Below, piece by piece: positions 45,978-54,353 of a DNA stretch of 64,000 bases. The position numbers were made by a program, and so were the translations under genes. Source of the stretch: Sphingomonas suaedae (lineage in GTDB: Bacteria; Pseudomonadota; Alphaproteobacteria; Sphingomonadales; Sphingomonadaceae); contig NZ_CP042239.1 of assembly GCF_007833215.1 (NCBI RefSeq), positions 1,302,001-1,366,000 on the forward strand, written 5' to 3'. The notes beneath the pieces were generated by a model, which saw nothing but the letters and a program-made list of their open reading frames with translations, made no database searches and was not told where the DNA came from. How positions within the stretch are numbered: the stretch's first letter is position 1; each line of letters starts with the position of its first letter.

Positions 45978-48422
45978 ATGCGAAACCATCTGCTTATCGG
46001 CGCGGCTGTTGCTGCGCTCTCGTTTCCGGCTGCGGCATTCGCCCAGTCCACCGGCTCGGTCGATTTCGACGAGGGCGAAATCGTCATCACCGGCTCGGCC
46101 GAAACCGGCGTCGGCGGCGTCAACATTCCGGACTCGCCCAAGGCGAAGGTCGAGATCAGCCGTGAACTGATGCTGCGCCAGACCCCCGGCCAGACCGTCA
46201 ACGAGATGATCAACCTGGTCCCGGGCGTCAGCTTCACCAACAACGACCCGTTCGGCTCGCTGGGTGGCTCGTTCACGATCCGCGGCTTCTCTTCGGATCG
46301 CATCTCGCAGACCGTTGACGGCATTCCGCTCAACGATTCGGGCAACTATGCGCTGTACACCAACCAGCAGCAGGACCCGGAAACGCTGGAATCGGTCAAC
46401 GTCAACCTGGGTTCGACCGATGTCGACAGCCCGACCGCTTCGGCCGTCGGCGGCACCATCAACATCCGCACCCGGATGCCCAGCGACGATCTCGGCGCGA
46501 TGGCCGTCGTGAGCTATGGCAACATCATCGCACGCGGCAACCCGGGCGACCGCCCCTATCATCGCGGCTTCGTGATGCTCGACACCGGCACGTTCACCAG
46601 CTTTGGCACGAAGGCCTGGTTCTCGGCGTCGCGCGCGACGAATGAGAGCACCTATTCCAACTATGGTGGCGTCGACAAGCAGCAGTATAACGGCAAAATC
46701 TATCAGCCGATCGGCACCAATGGCGACTTCATCGCCATCTCGGGCCACTATAACGAGAACCGCAACAACTTTAACGGTTCGCCTTACAACAACGTCACGA
46801 TCGGAAATAATGGCGGCCTTGCTCCGGAAGACCGCTTCTACGAGATCGCCTATCCGTGCAACACGGACACGCCCGAGGCTGGCGTCGCCGACACGCCGAA
46901 TGGCTGCGGCAACGAGTTCGAGCGCCGGTTCAACCCGTCGAACACGGGCAACATCCGCATCAACTCGCGCTTCACCCTGTCGGACGGCCTGATCCTGACC
47001 GTCGATCCGAGCTTCCAATATGTGAAGGCGAATGGCGGCGGTCTGACCGTCGGCTATGAAAGCCCGACGGCCCGCACCCTCGGCGGCACGCCGCTCTATG
47101 GCTATATCGGCAACCGCTATGCGTTCGGTCGCGACCTCAACGGCGACGGCGATCTGCTTGATCAGGTTCGCGTCTCCTCGCCCAGCCAGACCCAGACGCG
47201 CCGTTATGGCGTGATCGCCAACCTCTCCTACGAGCTGGACGAGAGCAACCGCATCCGCCTGTCGTACACGTTCGACCGCGCGCGTCATCGCCAGACCGGC
47301 CAGTCGGGCTTCGTCCTGTCGAACGGCGAAGTCGATGATGTCTTCCCGGTCAACAATCCGATCACGACCGCCGACGGCGTGGAACTGAACGATCGTAACC
47401 GCCTGTCTTATGCGACGCTGCACCAGATCGCCGGTGAGTATCGCGGCAGCTTCATGGAAGAGGCGCTTTCGGTCCAGATCGGCGGTCGCCTGCCGTTCTT
47501 TACCCGCGATCTCAACCAGTATTGCTTCACGACCTCGGCCGGTGGTTTCGTCGACTGCCTCACCGACCCGAGCCGCGAAGCCGCCTATGCGACGGCCAAC
47601 CCGACCTTCGCTCCGCCGCAGTCGCGCAAGCTGGACTATAACAAGTTCCTGCCGAACCTCGGCTTCACCTATCGCATCGTCGAGCCGGTGAGCGTGTTCG
47701 CCAGCTACGCCAAGAACCTTTCGGTTCCGGGCACGGACGTCCTGTACGGCGCGCTCTACTTCGACGAGGGCGATCCCCAGGCGAAGCCGGCCGCCGAGAC
47801 CTCGGACAGCTTCGACGCGGGCGTCCGCTATCAGTCGGGCATCGTCCAGGCGCAGCTGACCGGTTGGTACACCAAGTACACCAACCGCCTTGCCAGCGCC
47901 TATGACCCCGATTGCGATTGCTCGGTCACCCGCAACCTGGGCGAAGTCACCAAGTGGGGCATCGACGGCAGCATCTCCGCACGGCCGATCCCGGAAGTAC
48001 TGGTCTATCTCTTCGGTTCGGTCCTGAATTCGGAGATCAAGGACGATGTCCAGACCGGCGCCACCAGCTTCGCCGCGACTGCAGGCAAGCGTGAGGGGGG
48101 TGCGCCGAAGCACAGCTTCGGTGCGCGCGTTCAGGGTTCGCTGGGCGATTTCGACATCGGAATGCAGGTCAAGCGCACCGGTTCGCGTTTCCTGAACGAC
48201 ATCAACACCGTGACCCTGCCGGGCTACACGGTGGCCGATCTCGATATCCGCTACTCGCTCGCCAGCGCGGGCCTGGAGCGCAGCTACTTCCAGCTGAACA
48301 TCACCAACCTGTTCGACGAATCCTATATCGGTTCGGCATCGTCGGGCCTGACCACGACCTCGACCTTCGTGAACATCGGTTCGCCGCGCGCGATCGTCGG
48401 TTCGCTGGTCGTCGGTTTCTGA
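45978..48422 (+). CDS. TonB-dependent outer-membrane receptor
   Basis: An 814-residue receptor with a signal peptide (MRNHLLIGAAVAALSFPAAAFA) and a TonB-box-like EIVITGSAE, followed by the plug domain (RQTPGQTVNEMINLVPGVSF, GSFTIRGFSSDRISQTVDGIPLNDSG, GSTDVDSPTASAVGGTINI). The C-terminus is the barrel, ending LQLNITNLFDESYIGS-like strands and a final aromatic VVGF. It imports an unknown siderophore or carbohydrate with energy from TonB. MRNHLL at 45978 follows a CAGGGGA ribosome site; the frame is open ten codons upstream. A terminator follows. Confidence 0.93.
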   Translation: MRNHLLIGAAVAALSFPAAAFAQSTGSVDFDEGEIVITGSAETGVGGVNIPDSPKAKVEISRELMLRQTPGQTVNEMINLVPGVSFTNNDPFGSLGGSFTIRGFSSDRISQTVDGIPLNDSGNYALYTNQQQDPETLESVNVNLGSTDVDSPTASAVGGTINIRTRMPSDDLGAMAVVSYGNIIARGNPGDRPYHRGFVMLDTGTFTSFGTKAWFSASRATNESTYSNYGGVDKQQYNGKIYQPIGTNGDFIAISGHYNENRNNFNGSPYNNVTIGNNGGLAPEDRFYEIAYPCNTDTPEAGVADTPNGCGNEFERRFNPSNTGNIRINSRFTLSDGLILTVDPSFQYVKANGGGLTVGYESPTARTLGGTPLYGYIGNRYAFGRDLNGDGDLLDQVRVSSPSQTQTRRYGVIANLSYELDESNRIRLSYTFDRARHRQTGQSGFVLSNGEVDDVFPVNNPITTADGVELNDRNRLSYATLHQIAGEYRGSFMEEALSVQIGGRLPFFTRDLNQYCFTTSAGGFVDCLTDPSREAAYATANPTFAPPQSRKLDYNKFLPNLGFTYRIVEPVSVFASYAKNLSVPGTDVLYGALYFDEGDPQAKPAAETSDSFDAGVRYQSGIVQAQLTGWYTKYTNRLASAYDPDCDCSVTRNLGEVTKWGIDGSISARPIPEVLVYLFGSVLNSEIKDDVQTGATSFAATAGKREGGAPKHSFGARVQGSLGDFDIGMQVKRTGSRFLNDINTVTLPGYTVADLDIRYSLASAGLERSYFQLNITNLFDESYIGSASSGLTTTSTFVNIGSPRAIVGSLVVGF

Positions 48423-48460
48423 TCGACCTCGACACCCCCGTAAGGGGGTAAGGAAAGGCC

Positions 48461-48495
48461 GCCGTCCCAGGCAACCGGGGCGGCGGTTTTCTTTT
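48461..48495 (+). terminator. Rho-independent terminator of the TonB receptor gene
   Basis: CCGCCGTCCC and GGGGCGGCGG form a 10-bp stem around an 8-nt loop, followed by TTTTCTTTT. It lies about 40 bp after the receptor stop codon and before the next gene on the same strand. Confidence 0.9.
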
Positions 48496-48536
48496 GGGCG
48501 GAGCAGGTTAAGCTGGCCGGCAAATGGGGGAAGCGC

Positions 48537-49148
48537 ATGTCGCCATTCGAGCTGGTCTTTGCGGTGTTCGGCCTACTGCTCGGCCTTGCCATTGCGGAGG
48601 TACTGGGCGGCTTTTCACGGACGCTCAAGCTCAAGCGCGGCAGCCGGGCGATCAAGGTGGGGTGGCTGACGCCGTTGCTGGGCGTGCTGGTCGTGCTCGA
48701 CCTCACCTCATTCTGGTTGATGGCATGGGAGGCGCGCGACCAGATCGCGGCCAACTACATCACATTGGTCTATGTGCTGGCGCTGGTCGGCGTCTATTAT
48801 CTGGCCGCGACGCTGATCTTTCCGGACGAACCGGAGGAATGGCCCGATTTCAACCATTGGTACGACAAGCAGAACCATCTTGTGATCGGCGGGCTGCTGA
48901 CCGCCAATATCGGCGCATGGATCGGCCAGATCGCGCTGGAGTTTGCCGCCCCGGTTGAGGCGGCGGCCGAGAGCGAGGCGACGCTGACCACGACCGATCT
49001 GGCCTATATGGGCAGCGCGCTGGCGCTCATCATTCTGTTGATCGCACTGCTGCGGGTGAAATCGCGGGGGTGGAATATCGCGATGCTGAGCGCGGCGATC
49101 GTGATGCTGCTGGCCACCGGCATCCTGGACGCCTGGGTCGTGGCGTAG
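48537..49148 (+). CDS. Multi-pass membrane protein, paralogue of the gene at 33682
   Basis: A 203-residue protein with about six hydrophobic segments. The N-terminal half repeats the pattern of 33682-34245 (FELVFAVFGLLLGLAIAEVLGG, GWLTPLLGVLVVLDLTSFW, VGVYYLAATLIFPDEPEEWPDF). The C-terminal half carries a longer Ala/Glu loop. The conserved RxxK/R-xxWLTPLLG loop and FP-(D/R)-EP motif could mark a shared function, but none is known. Start preceded by GGGGGAAGCGC. Confidence 0.75.
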   Translation: MSPFELVFAVFGLLLGLAIAEVLGGFSRTLKLKRGSRAIKVGWLTPLLGVLVVLDLTSFWLMAWEARDQIAANYITLVYVLALVGVYYLAATLIFPDEPEEWPDFNHWYDKQNHLVIGGLLTANIGAWIGQIALEFAAPVEAAAESEATLTTTDLAYMGSALALIILLIALLRVKSRGWNIAMLSAAIVMLLATGILDAWVVA

Positions 49149-49303
49149 CCGACCGGATCAGCCGATCACTTCGGCAACGGCGGCACGGGCGATCGCGGCG
49201 GCGCGGAGATCGTCCGCAGTGCGGCGGGCGAGAAAGGTAAGCGGCGGACGCATCGTCGCGCGGCCATGGGGTACAGTTTGTAACGTCTTGTTGAAAATGG
49301 ACT

Positions 49304-49504
49304 TCACTGGGTTTCCTGTCTGGGGATTACGGCAGCCTCGCGCTGGGCGCGGGCGGTTTCGGTGCGTTCCTGTCGGTCCGCCATGGCAAGCCAGGCGGCC
49401 TCGGCACGCAGATTGCGGTCGCGGACATTTTCAAGCGTCGCCGAGTCCGCATCGGCACGGCATTTCGCCGCATGTTGACGATAGGTGAGCGTCTGGGTGG
49501 CCAT
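49304..49504 (-). CDS. Small helical protein of unknown function (66 aa)
   Basis: MATQTLTYRQHAAKCRADAD and following residues form a highly charged, largely helical protein (NVRDRNLRAEAAWLAMADRQERTETARAQREAA). The ATG at 49504 is chosen because AGGGG lies 7-8 nt upstream; an ATG two codons earlier is too close to it. No family name is recognised. It lies just upstream of, and on the same strand as, the region following cspA. Confidence 0.65.
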   Translation of the reverse strand: MATQTLTYRQHAAKCRADADSATLENVRDRNLRAEAAWLAMADRQERTETARAQREAAVIPRQETQ

Positions 49505-49579
49505 GGGCATTCCCCTTTTGCTGCAAATGGGTGGACGGCGCGCCGAAACGCGCCGCCCCAAACAATCGACCTAAATCGA

Positions 49580-49792
49580 TCAGTCAGCCGACTGGAGGTT
49601 CACCGCGGCCATCTTGCCGCGCTTGTCCTGCTCCAGCTCGTAGCTGACGCGCTGGTCCTGGTTCAACGTCGCCATGCCGGCGCGCTCGACCGCAGTGATG
49701 TGGACGAAGGCATCGTTGCCGCCATTGTCCGGTGCGATGAAGCCATAGCCCTTGTCGGCATTGAAGAATTTTACGGTGCCGGTGATGCTCAT
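49580..49792 (-). CDS. cspA: Cold-shock domain protein
   Basis: A 70-residue CspA-type RNA chaperone. It has the RNP motifs KGYGFIAP and DAFVHIT in a five-stranded OB fold (MSITGTVKFFNADKGYGFIAPDNGGNDAFVHITAVERAG...QRVSYELEQDKRGKMAAVNL). MSITG at 49792 follows an AAGGAAATGATC leader. The upstream 200 bp contains no other gene and could hold a cold-shock 5' UTR. Confidence 0.95.
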   Translation of the reverse strand: MSITGTVKFFNADKGYGFIAPDNGGNDAFVHITAVERAGMATLNQDQRVSYELEQDKRGKMAAVNLQSAD

Positions 49793-50035
49793 GATCATTT
49801 CCTTCTATTGTCGGCGCGCCCCGTGTGGGCGGACCTCGCGCTGCGGAGGCAGGGAAAGAAGGAAGAAGGGGCCGCAAAGCACCGAAGACCGTCGATTTGC
49901 GACTGTAGCAGCCCCTATATGCGTGCATTCCCCCGAATTTACAAGAGCGCGCCCAGGAAGAGGGAGAGGCCAGCCCCTGCCCCGCCCCGATCGCGACGCC
50001 GGATCTTCAGGATCGGCCCAGCCCGCGCCGCCGGG

Positions 50036-50470
50036 TCAAGGACGTGTGACGGGCGCCGCCGTGTCGGTTTCGCTGCCGGCGACCAGCGTCGGTCGTTCCA
50101 GCGCAGGGGCGAGCGCCGCGCGGTCCGCCGCGGTCATCTCCGCATCCATATCCGGTCGGAAATGGGGCGCGGCGCGGTCGTCGGGGCCGGGATGGTCGTC
50201 GCGCTCGAGGTCGGGCGCGGGGTGGCCCGACGCGGGGGCATCGGCATCGCGGCGGGTGAAGAAGATCGCAGCCGCAGCGGCGGCTCCGGCGGCGAGCGCC
50301 CCGGCCAGAGGCCATGCATTGCGGCGAAGCGCCCCGGCGACGGCGGTGGTCGCTCCGCCCTTCCCGACCGTTTCCTGCGTCTTCGCCGAAGCCTTGCGCG
50401 CGCGGGATTTGCGCGGGGCGGATGGCCGGGTGCCGGATCTGGACTTGGGCGATGCGGTGCGGGTGGCCAT
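50036..50470 (-). CDS. Single-pass membrane protein with basic N-terminus
   Basis: A 144-residue protein. Residues 1-45 are rich in Lys, Arg, Ser and Ala (TASPKSRSGTRPSAPRKSRA). A hydrophobic segment WPLAGALAAGAAAAAAIFF (about 54-72) follows, then an acidic, Pro/Asp-rich tail (DLERDDHPGPDDRAAPHFRPDMDAEM). The orientation rule suggests a cytoplasmic basic end and an outer acidic tail. Function unknown. Divergent from the DUF421 gene. Confidence 0.6.
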   Translation of the reverse strand: MATRTASPKSRSGTRPSAPRKSRARKASAKTQETVGKGGATTAVAGALRRNAWPLAGALAAGAAAAAAIFFTRRDADAPASGHPAPDLERDDHPGPDDRAAPHFRPDMDAEMTAADRAALAPALERPTLVAGSETDTAAPVTRP

Positions 50471-50588
50471 GGTCGATCTCGCTGAACTGACGGGGGAATG
50501 ATGCAAGAACAGCGCGGAGACCGTTCGGGTTCCGGATGCGGCGCGGGTGCGGCAGGGAACAAGCCGGGACGCGGGGACTTGATGGGGC

Positions 50589-51101
50589 ATGTTCTTCGAT
50601 ACCGGATATGAGCTGCTGCGGGTCATCGTCATCACGCTGTCCGCCTATGCGATCCTGATCGTCGTGCTGCGCGCGGCGGGCAAGCGTGCGCTGGCGAAGC
50701 TCAATGCGTTCGACCTGGTGGTGACGGTGGCGCTGGGGTCGACGCTGGCGACGGTGTTGCTGAGCAAGGACGTCGCGCTGGCCGAGGGGGCGCTGGCCTT
50801 TGCGATGCTGGCGGGGCTGCAATATGCGGTGGCGCGGGCGTCGATCCGCTGGCGGTGGTTTCGCAATGCGGTGCGGGCCGAGCCGCGACTGTTGCTGAAG
50901 GATGGCGTGTTGCGACCCGAGGCGATGGCGGCGGAACGGGTGACCGCGGACGAGGTCGCCGCCGCGCTGCGCCAGCAAGGCATCGGACGGATCGCGGACG
51001 CGGCCGCGGTGGTGCTGGAGACCGACGGGAGCCTGAGCGTGATCGCCGCGAGCGCCGGTCGCGTGGCGGAGCTGGATGTGCTGGAGGGTGTGGCGCGATG
51101 A
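50589..51101 (+). CDS. DUF421 (YetF-like) membrane protein
   Basis: A 170-residue protein with three N-terminal membrane segments (LLRVIVITLSAYAILIVVLRAA; LVVTVALGSTLATVLLS; LAFAMLAGLQYAVA) and a soluble C-terminal domain (LLLKDGVLRPEAMAAERVTADEVAAALRQQGIGRIADAAAVVLETDGSLSVI) as in DUF421/YetF. The KRALAKLNAFDLVVTVALGS wording is the family signature. Its stop overlaps the next start (ATGA). Confidence 0.9.
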   Translation: MFFDTGYELLRVIVITLSAYAILIVVLRAAGKRALAKLNAFDLVVTVALGSTLATVLLSKDVALAEGALAFAMLAGLQYAVARASIRWRWFRNAVRAEPRLLLKDGVLRPEAMAAERVTADEVAAALRQQGIGRIADAAAVVLETDGSLSVIAASAGRVAELDVLEGVAR

Positions 51102-51457
51102 TCGACGATGCGGGGCTGTTGCAGCTCGTCCACTGGATCACCCGCTGGGTCGAGCTGGCGGGGATCGCGGTGATCCTGGCCGGCGCGATCTGGGCCGCGC
51201 TGCGCTTTGCCCGCGATGTCGCCCGACACGGCCAGACCGACAGCTATCGCGCGCTGCGCTCCAATCTGGGCCGGTCGATCCTGCTGGGGCTGGAACTGCT
51301 GGTCGCGGCGGACATCATCAACACGGTCGCGGTCGAACCAAGCCTGGAGAGCGTCGCGGTGCTGGCGGGGATCGTCGCGATCCGCACCTTCCTGAGCTTT
51401 TCGCTCGAACTGGAGATCGAGGGGAAATGGCCGTGGCAGCGGGCGGAGGGCGGCTGA
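51098..51457 (+). CDS. DUF1622 membrane protein
   Basis: A 119-residue protein with three hydrophobic segments: WVELAGIAVILAGAIWAALRF, RSILLGLELLVAADIINTVAV and VAVLAGIVAIRTFLSFSLELEIEGKWPW. LGLELLVAADIINTV and the RTFLSFSLELEIEG motif are diagnostic for DUF1622. Overlaps the DUF421 gene by 4 bp, so they are translationally coupled and probably form one membrane complex. Confidence 0.9.
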   Translation: MIDDAGLLQLVHWITRWVELAGIAVILAGAIWAALRFARDVARHGQTDSYRALRSNLGRSILLGLELLVAADIINTVAVEPSLESVAVLAGIVAIRTFLSFSLELEIEGKWPWQRAEGG

Positions 51458-51947
51458 ACGCCGACAGGCGTCCGACGAAACTGACGAAAAACGAGGCTGT
51501 GGCGGCGATGCGGACGCCAACGCGACCGCAATGCGCCGGGCACGCGACGGGAAGACGACGCCGACGCGCCACCCGAGCGCCAGTGTCGCGACCCCTGCGC
51601 GACGCGGGCGCGGCGGCGACGCGACAGCTTCGCGACACCCATACGCCATTGATGCGACACCGACAGGACGCCATCGCGACACCCTGACACCATCGCGTCG
51701 CCCGCGACGCGGCATGGATGTGGCTGCGCATGTGCCGGGCGGGACGCGCGTCGAGGCGGCGGGGGCAGAGACGATGTACGGGAGCACTGGGTGCGGGGGC
51801 ACTGGGGGTCCTTTCGCGACGGAGAGGACCATCCAGATATGCCGGGAGGGGGATTGTAGGAAAGCGAATTTTCCAGCGCCCCTTGCCGGACGATCACGCT
51901 TCGGGGCGGGTGCGGCGATCGGGACAGGGTTGGCACGAACCGGAAGG
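51458..51947. other. 490-bp gap: repeat element copy 2 and sequence with no clear gene
   Basis: The first 245 bp is the second TGTCGC-rich element. From about 51710 to 51947 the DNA is GC-rich, with a short GGGAGCACTGGGTGCGGGGGCACTGGGGG near-repeat, and no ORF with plausible codon use. It lies between the DUF1622 gene and the convergent cupin gene, so no promoter is expected. Confidence 0.55.
51465..51705 (-). repeat. TGTCGC-rich repeat element, copy 2
   Basis: On the minus strand GTGTCGC/CTGTCGC words recur about every 20-30 nt (near 51678, 51651, 51632, 51622, 51590), followed by CCTCGTTTTTCGTCAG and TTTCGTCGGACGCCTGTCGG. The end motif matches copy 1 at 38526-38550. Both copies are in the same orientation, though their neighbouring genes differ. 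Not a simple tandem array. Confidence 0.6.
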
Positions 51948-52346
51948 TCAGCGCGGGCGGTGCTCGGTCCCCTCCCCCGCCGTGATGAAGATCGCGGTGG
52001 CGGTGGTGCCGGGGGGCACGTCGGCGGTGTGCCAGACGCCGGGCGGGTTGATGGCATAGTCGCCGGGGGTGAGGGTTGCGCGGGTGGTGGTGGTGCCGTC
52101 GGGCAGTTCCTGAACCAGCGTCATTTCCCCCGCGGTGCAGATGACCAGCTCCGCGCCGTGCGGATGGACTTCCCAGGAGGCCCAGCTTTCGGTGAAGCTG
52201 TATTGCGAGACGAGGCGCCCCTCGATCCCGTCGGCGGCGTGGCGCTGGCCGTATCCCTCGTACCATTCCATGCCGTCGAAGGGCGGTTCGACGGTGGCGG
52301 TGGCGTTGAGGCCGAGATGGGCGAATTGGGTGTCGAGGCGGGGCAT
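51948..52346 (-). CDS. Cupin-domain protein
   Basis: A 132-residue single cupin. Metal-binding motifs are WEVHPHGAELVICTAGEMTLV (H-x-H-x4-E-x6-G pattern) and PGDYAINPPGVWHTADV (second motif histidine). Probably a small metal-dependent enzyme or a binding protein; the substrate is unknown. Convergent with DUF1622 and the repeat element. Confidence 0.82.
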   Translation of the reverse strand: MPRLDTQFAHLGLNATATVEPPFDGMEWYEGYGQRHAADGIEGRLVSQYSFTESWASWEVHPHGAELVICTAGEMTLVQELPDGTTTTRATLTPGDYAINPPGVWHTADVPPGTTATAIFITAGEGTEHRPR

Positions 52347-52406
52347 GGGGGGCGCTCTAGCGAACTTTGGTATGAATGTTTCAAGCTACACAGCCACAAT
52401 CAAAGC

Positions 52407-53960
52407 TCATTCCCGTGGCTCATCGAACAAGGCCGCCTCCGGATTTTTAGGCAAATCTCGCGCCATCGTATCAATATCGCCTGGCGACAGAATAGGCGCA
52501 GATCTCATTCGATCTTTTGCATTACTCGCCTTAAAATCGATTTCAGTGAACTTATCCTGAAGCTTTCTCATGAAAGCATATGACCCAATGTCTATCGAAT
52601 ACGCACTGTAGCTACCCGGATTCCCGGACTTGTGAGTAAGAGCCGTTGCGCAATTATGTATGATCCTATAATCTAGCAACCTATGAATTACAGCCCTCCA
52701 GACATCGTTCTCCTGCATTTCCTTTTCACTAACGAGGAATACGTTAACCTTCTTGGAGAGACAAAACGTTCTGATCAAATATATCGCACGAAGTAAGGCG
52801 CCTTGCTCATCATCTTGAGCGTCGTGCTTTAACTCTTCAATGCGGCGTTCCCAATTTTTCTTACTGAGCGCCCTGACCTCATCTTTCCCAATCTGGCTAC
52901 CGGCTTCAATGTCGGTCTCGGACAGAATTTCTAGAAACAGAGACAGGACGTCACGAGGAACACCGCCGCCGGCCATCACCAACCGGCTGAAGCCCTCACC
53001 TTTAAAAAGCGACCAAAGCTGATCCTCGGACAAATCAGCCCGCTGTCCGAAATTTTTTAAAATCTTCCAATTCTGATTCTCGGTCCGGTCGAAATCGCTG
53101 AATGTATAATCGATATTTATTGCCTGATAGTCGTGTCGCTCTTGAGCTCCGATAGGCTGACCCTGCCGATCAACGAATAGCACCGAAGCATGCCTCAACG
53201 TCGCTATTTTAAAGTATATAGGAGAATCTTTGCACAACCTATGCAGATAATCTACAACGAAGGCTTGGTCTGTCCTTCTAAGATGATAAAGATCATCAAC
53301 TTGAATGAAGATTATTTTAGCTCTAGAGGAGCTTGATAAAAATTCCGCTATATCTCGCTTTAGCTTTGGAAGCCACAGCTCAAGCTTCTGCAACTTATCA
53401 CGATATAACTTATAGGTTTTTTCAATCTCATCGCGGCGAACTTGCGACGATTGCGCTCCTGCAGAGATTTTCACCTGATCGCCGCCAATGGCCGCATTGA
53501 GGTTTACACCATCAGTGGCCGACGTTGATTCTAGCTGGCGAATGTCCTCTTCGACCTGATCCTGCTCAGCTTGTATGGCGTCCAATTTACTGAGTATATC
53601 GTCTACAGAATCTCGAATCTTCTTGCTACGCCCGAACCAACCAGTAGCGTGAGACCGTATTTCCGAAAAAAGTGACCGCAAAATCTCGATGAGAACGTTA
53701 GGGAAAGAGTGCTGCTTAAAAACTTCGCAATTTAAATATACAACTGCCACGCCCTCGGCGGTCTCTTTCCTTGATGAATGGAGCAGCAATGTCTTTCCGC
53801 ATCCGCGACGCGCAAAAATTGCGTGATTCTGCTTAGCAGCAGCGTCGATAACGTTATGGGCAACGTCAACGTATTCTATGCTCTCAGTATCAAGCTGCAC
53901 GCGGACGTTTTCTTGGATAGCTCTCCGTAGCTTTCTAACCTGATCTTTCGACAGACTCAT
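52407..53960 (-). CDS. AT-rich P-loop ATPase of unknown function (candidate defence or island gene)
   Basis: A 517-residue protein with GC content well below its neighbours. Walker A is AIFARRGCGKTLLLH (about 47-61) and Walker B-like IIFIQVDDLYHL (about 232-243); the pattern suits an AAA/STAND-type NTPase acting on nucleic acid or protein. A long coiled coil (SKLDAIQAEQDQVEEDIRQLES) lies between them. The C-terminal half (RTFCLSKKVNVFLVSEKEMQ...WRAVIHRLLDYRIIH) resembles a winged-helix-type recognition region. No partner nuclease or helicase is adjacent; only a 51-residue ORF lies upstream. MSLSKDQV at 53960 follows a GGGG ribosome site. Confidence 0.65.
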   Translation of the reverse strand: MSLSKDQVRKLRRAIQENVRVQLDTESIEYVDVAHNVIDAAAKQNHAIFARRGCGKTLLLHSSRKETAEGVAVVYLNCEVFKQHSFPNVLIEILRSLFSEIRSHATGWFGRSKKIRDSVDDILSKLDAIQAEQDQVEEDIRQLESTSATDGVNLNAAIGGDQVKISAGAQSSQVRRDEIEKTYKLYRDKLQKLELWLPKLKRDIAEFLSSSSRAKIIFIQVDDLYHLRRTDQAFVVDYLHRLCKDSPIYFKIATLRHASVLFVDRQGQPIGAQERHDYQAINIDYTFSDFDRTENQNWKILKNFGQRADLSEDQLWSLFKGEGFSRLVMAGGGVPRDVLSLFLEILSETDIEAGSQIGKDEVRALSKKNWERRIEELKHDAQDDEQGALLRAIYLIRTFCLSKKVNVFLVSEKEMQENDVWRAVIHRLLDYRIIHNCATALTHKSGNPGSYSAYSIDIGSYAFMRKLQDKFTEIDFKASNAKDRMRSAPILSPGDIDTMARDLPKNPEAALFDEPRE

Positions 53961-54171
53961 CGCGATGCCCCAATTTTTCAATCTTCACTGTGTGATTGGG
54001 CCTGAGGGTTGTCAACTCACGGTTACATCATTTCGGATTTAGACACCGTTCTGAATGGACGTGACTCAAACTTCCTTAGATTGACCGCGCATCCAGCAAC
54101 CGTCCAGTCGGTTGCGCGCCGCTGGAACCTTCATTGACCAAAGCTCGACAGCTACACTTTTAGCCTAGCGC

Positions 54172-54327
54172 CTAGCTAATATTATCGCCTATTCGATCAA
54201 GCCGCTCAATCAGGCCTAGCAGAGAGTCGGCAATGTCTTCGAGAGCTTCTACTTGCCTCTCCTCCAGCGACAAACTGGGTCGCCGTTTGTGCCTCGCTTG
54301 AATCTCTTTGACTTCATGTTCGTCCAT
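54172..54327 (-). CDS. Small acidic helical protein (51 aa)
   Basis: ATG at 54327 to TAG at 54172 encodes MDEHEVKEIQARHKRRPSLS and about 30 more mainly helical, charged residues (LEERQVEALEDIADSLLGLIERLDRIGDNIS). A GGGAGGGC ribosome site stands at the right distance. Its AT-rich codons match the ATPase downstream (about 210 bp away on the same strand), so they may have arrived together. No homologue is recognised. Confidence 0.55.
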   Translation of the reverse strand: MDEHEVKEIQARHKRRPSLSLEERQVEALEDIADSLLGLIERLDRIGDNIS

Positions 54328-54353
54328 ATTCGTGCCCTCCCGATTACGTCGCC

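Noticed and set aside
49158..49253. A 31-codon minus-strand ORF (MRPPLTFLARRTADDLRAAA...)
   Set aside because: No ribosome site is visible, the frame is short and GC-rich, and a second overlapping frame is equally open. It may be a remnant; too weak to list as a gene.
52407..54000. Prophage or integrative element around the ATPase
   Set aside because: No integrase, attachment-site duplication, terminase or structural gene is present; only base composition suggests transfer.
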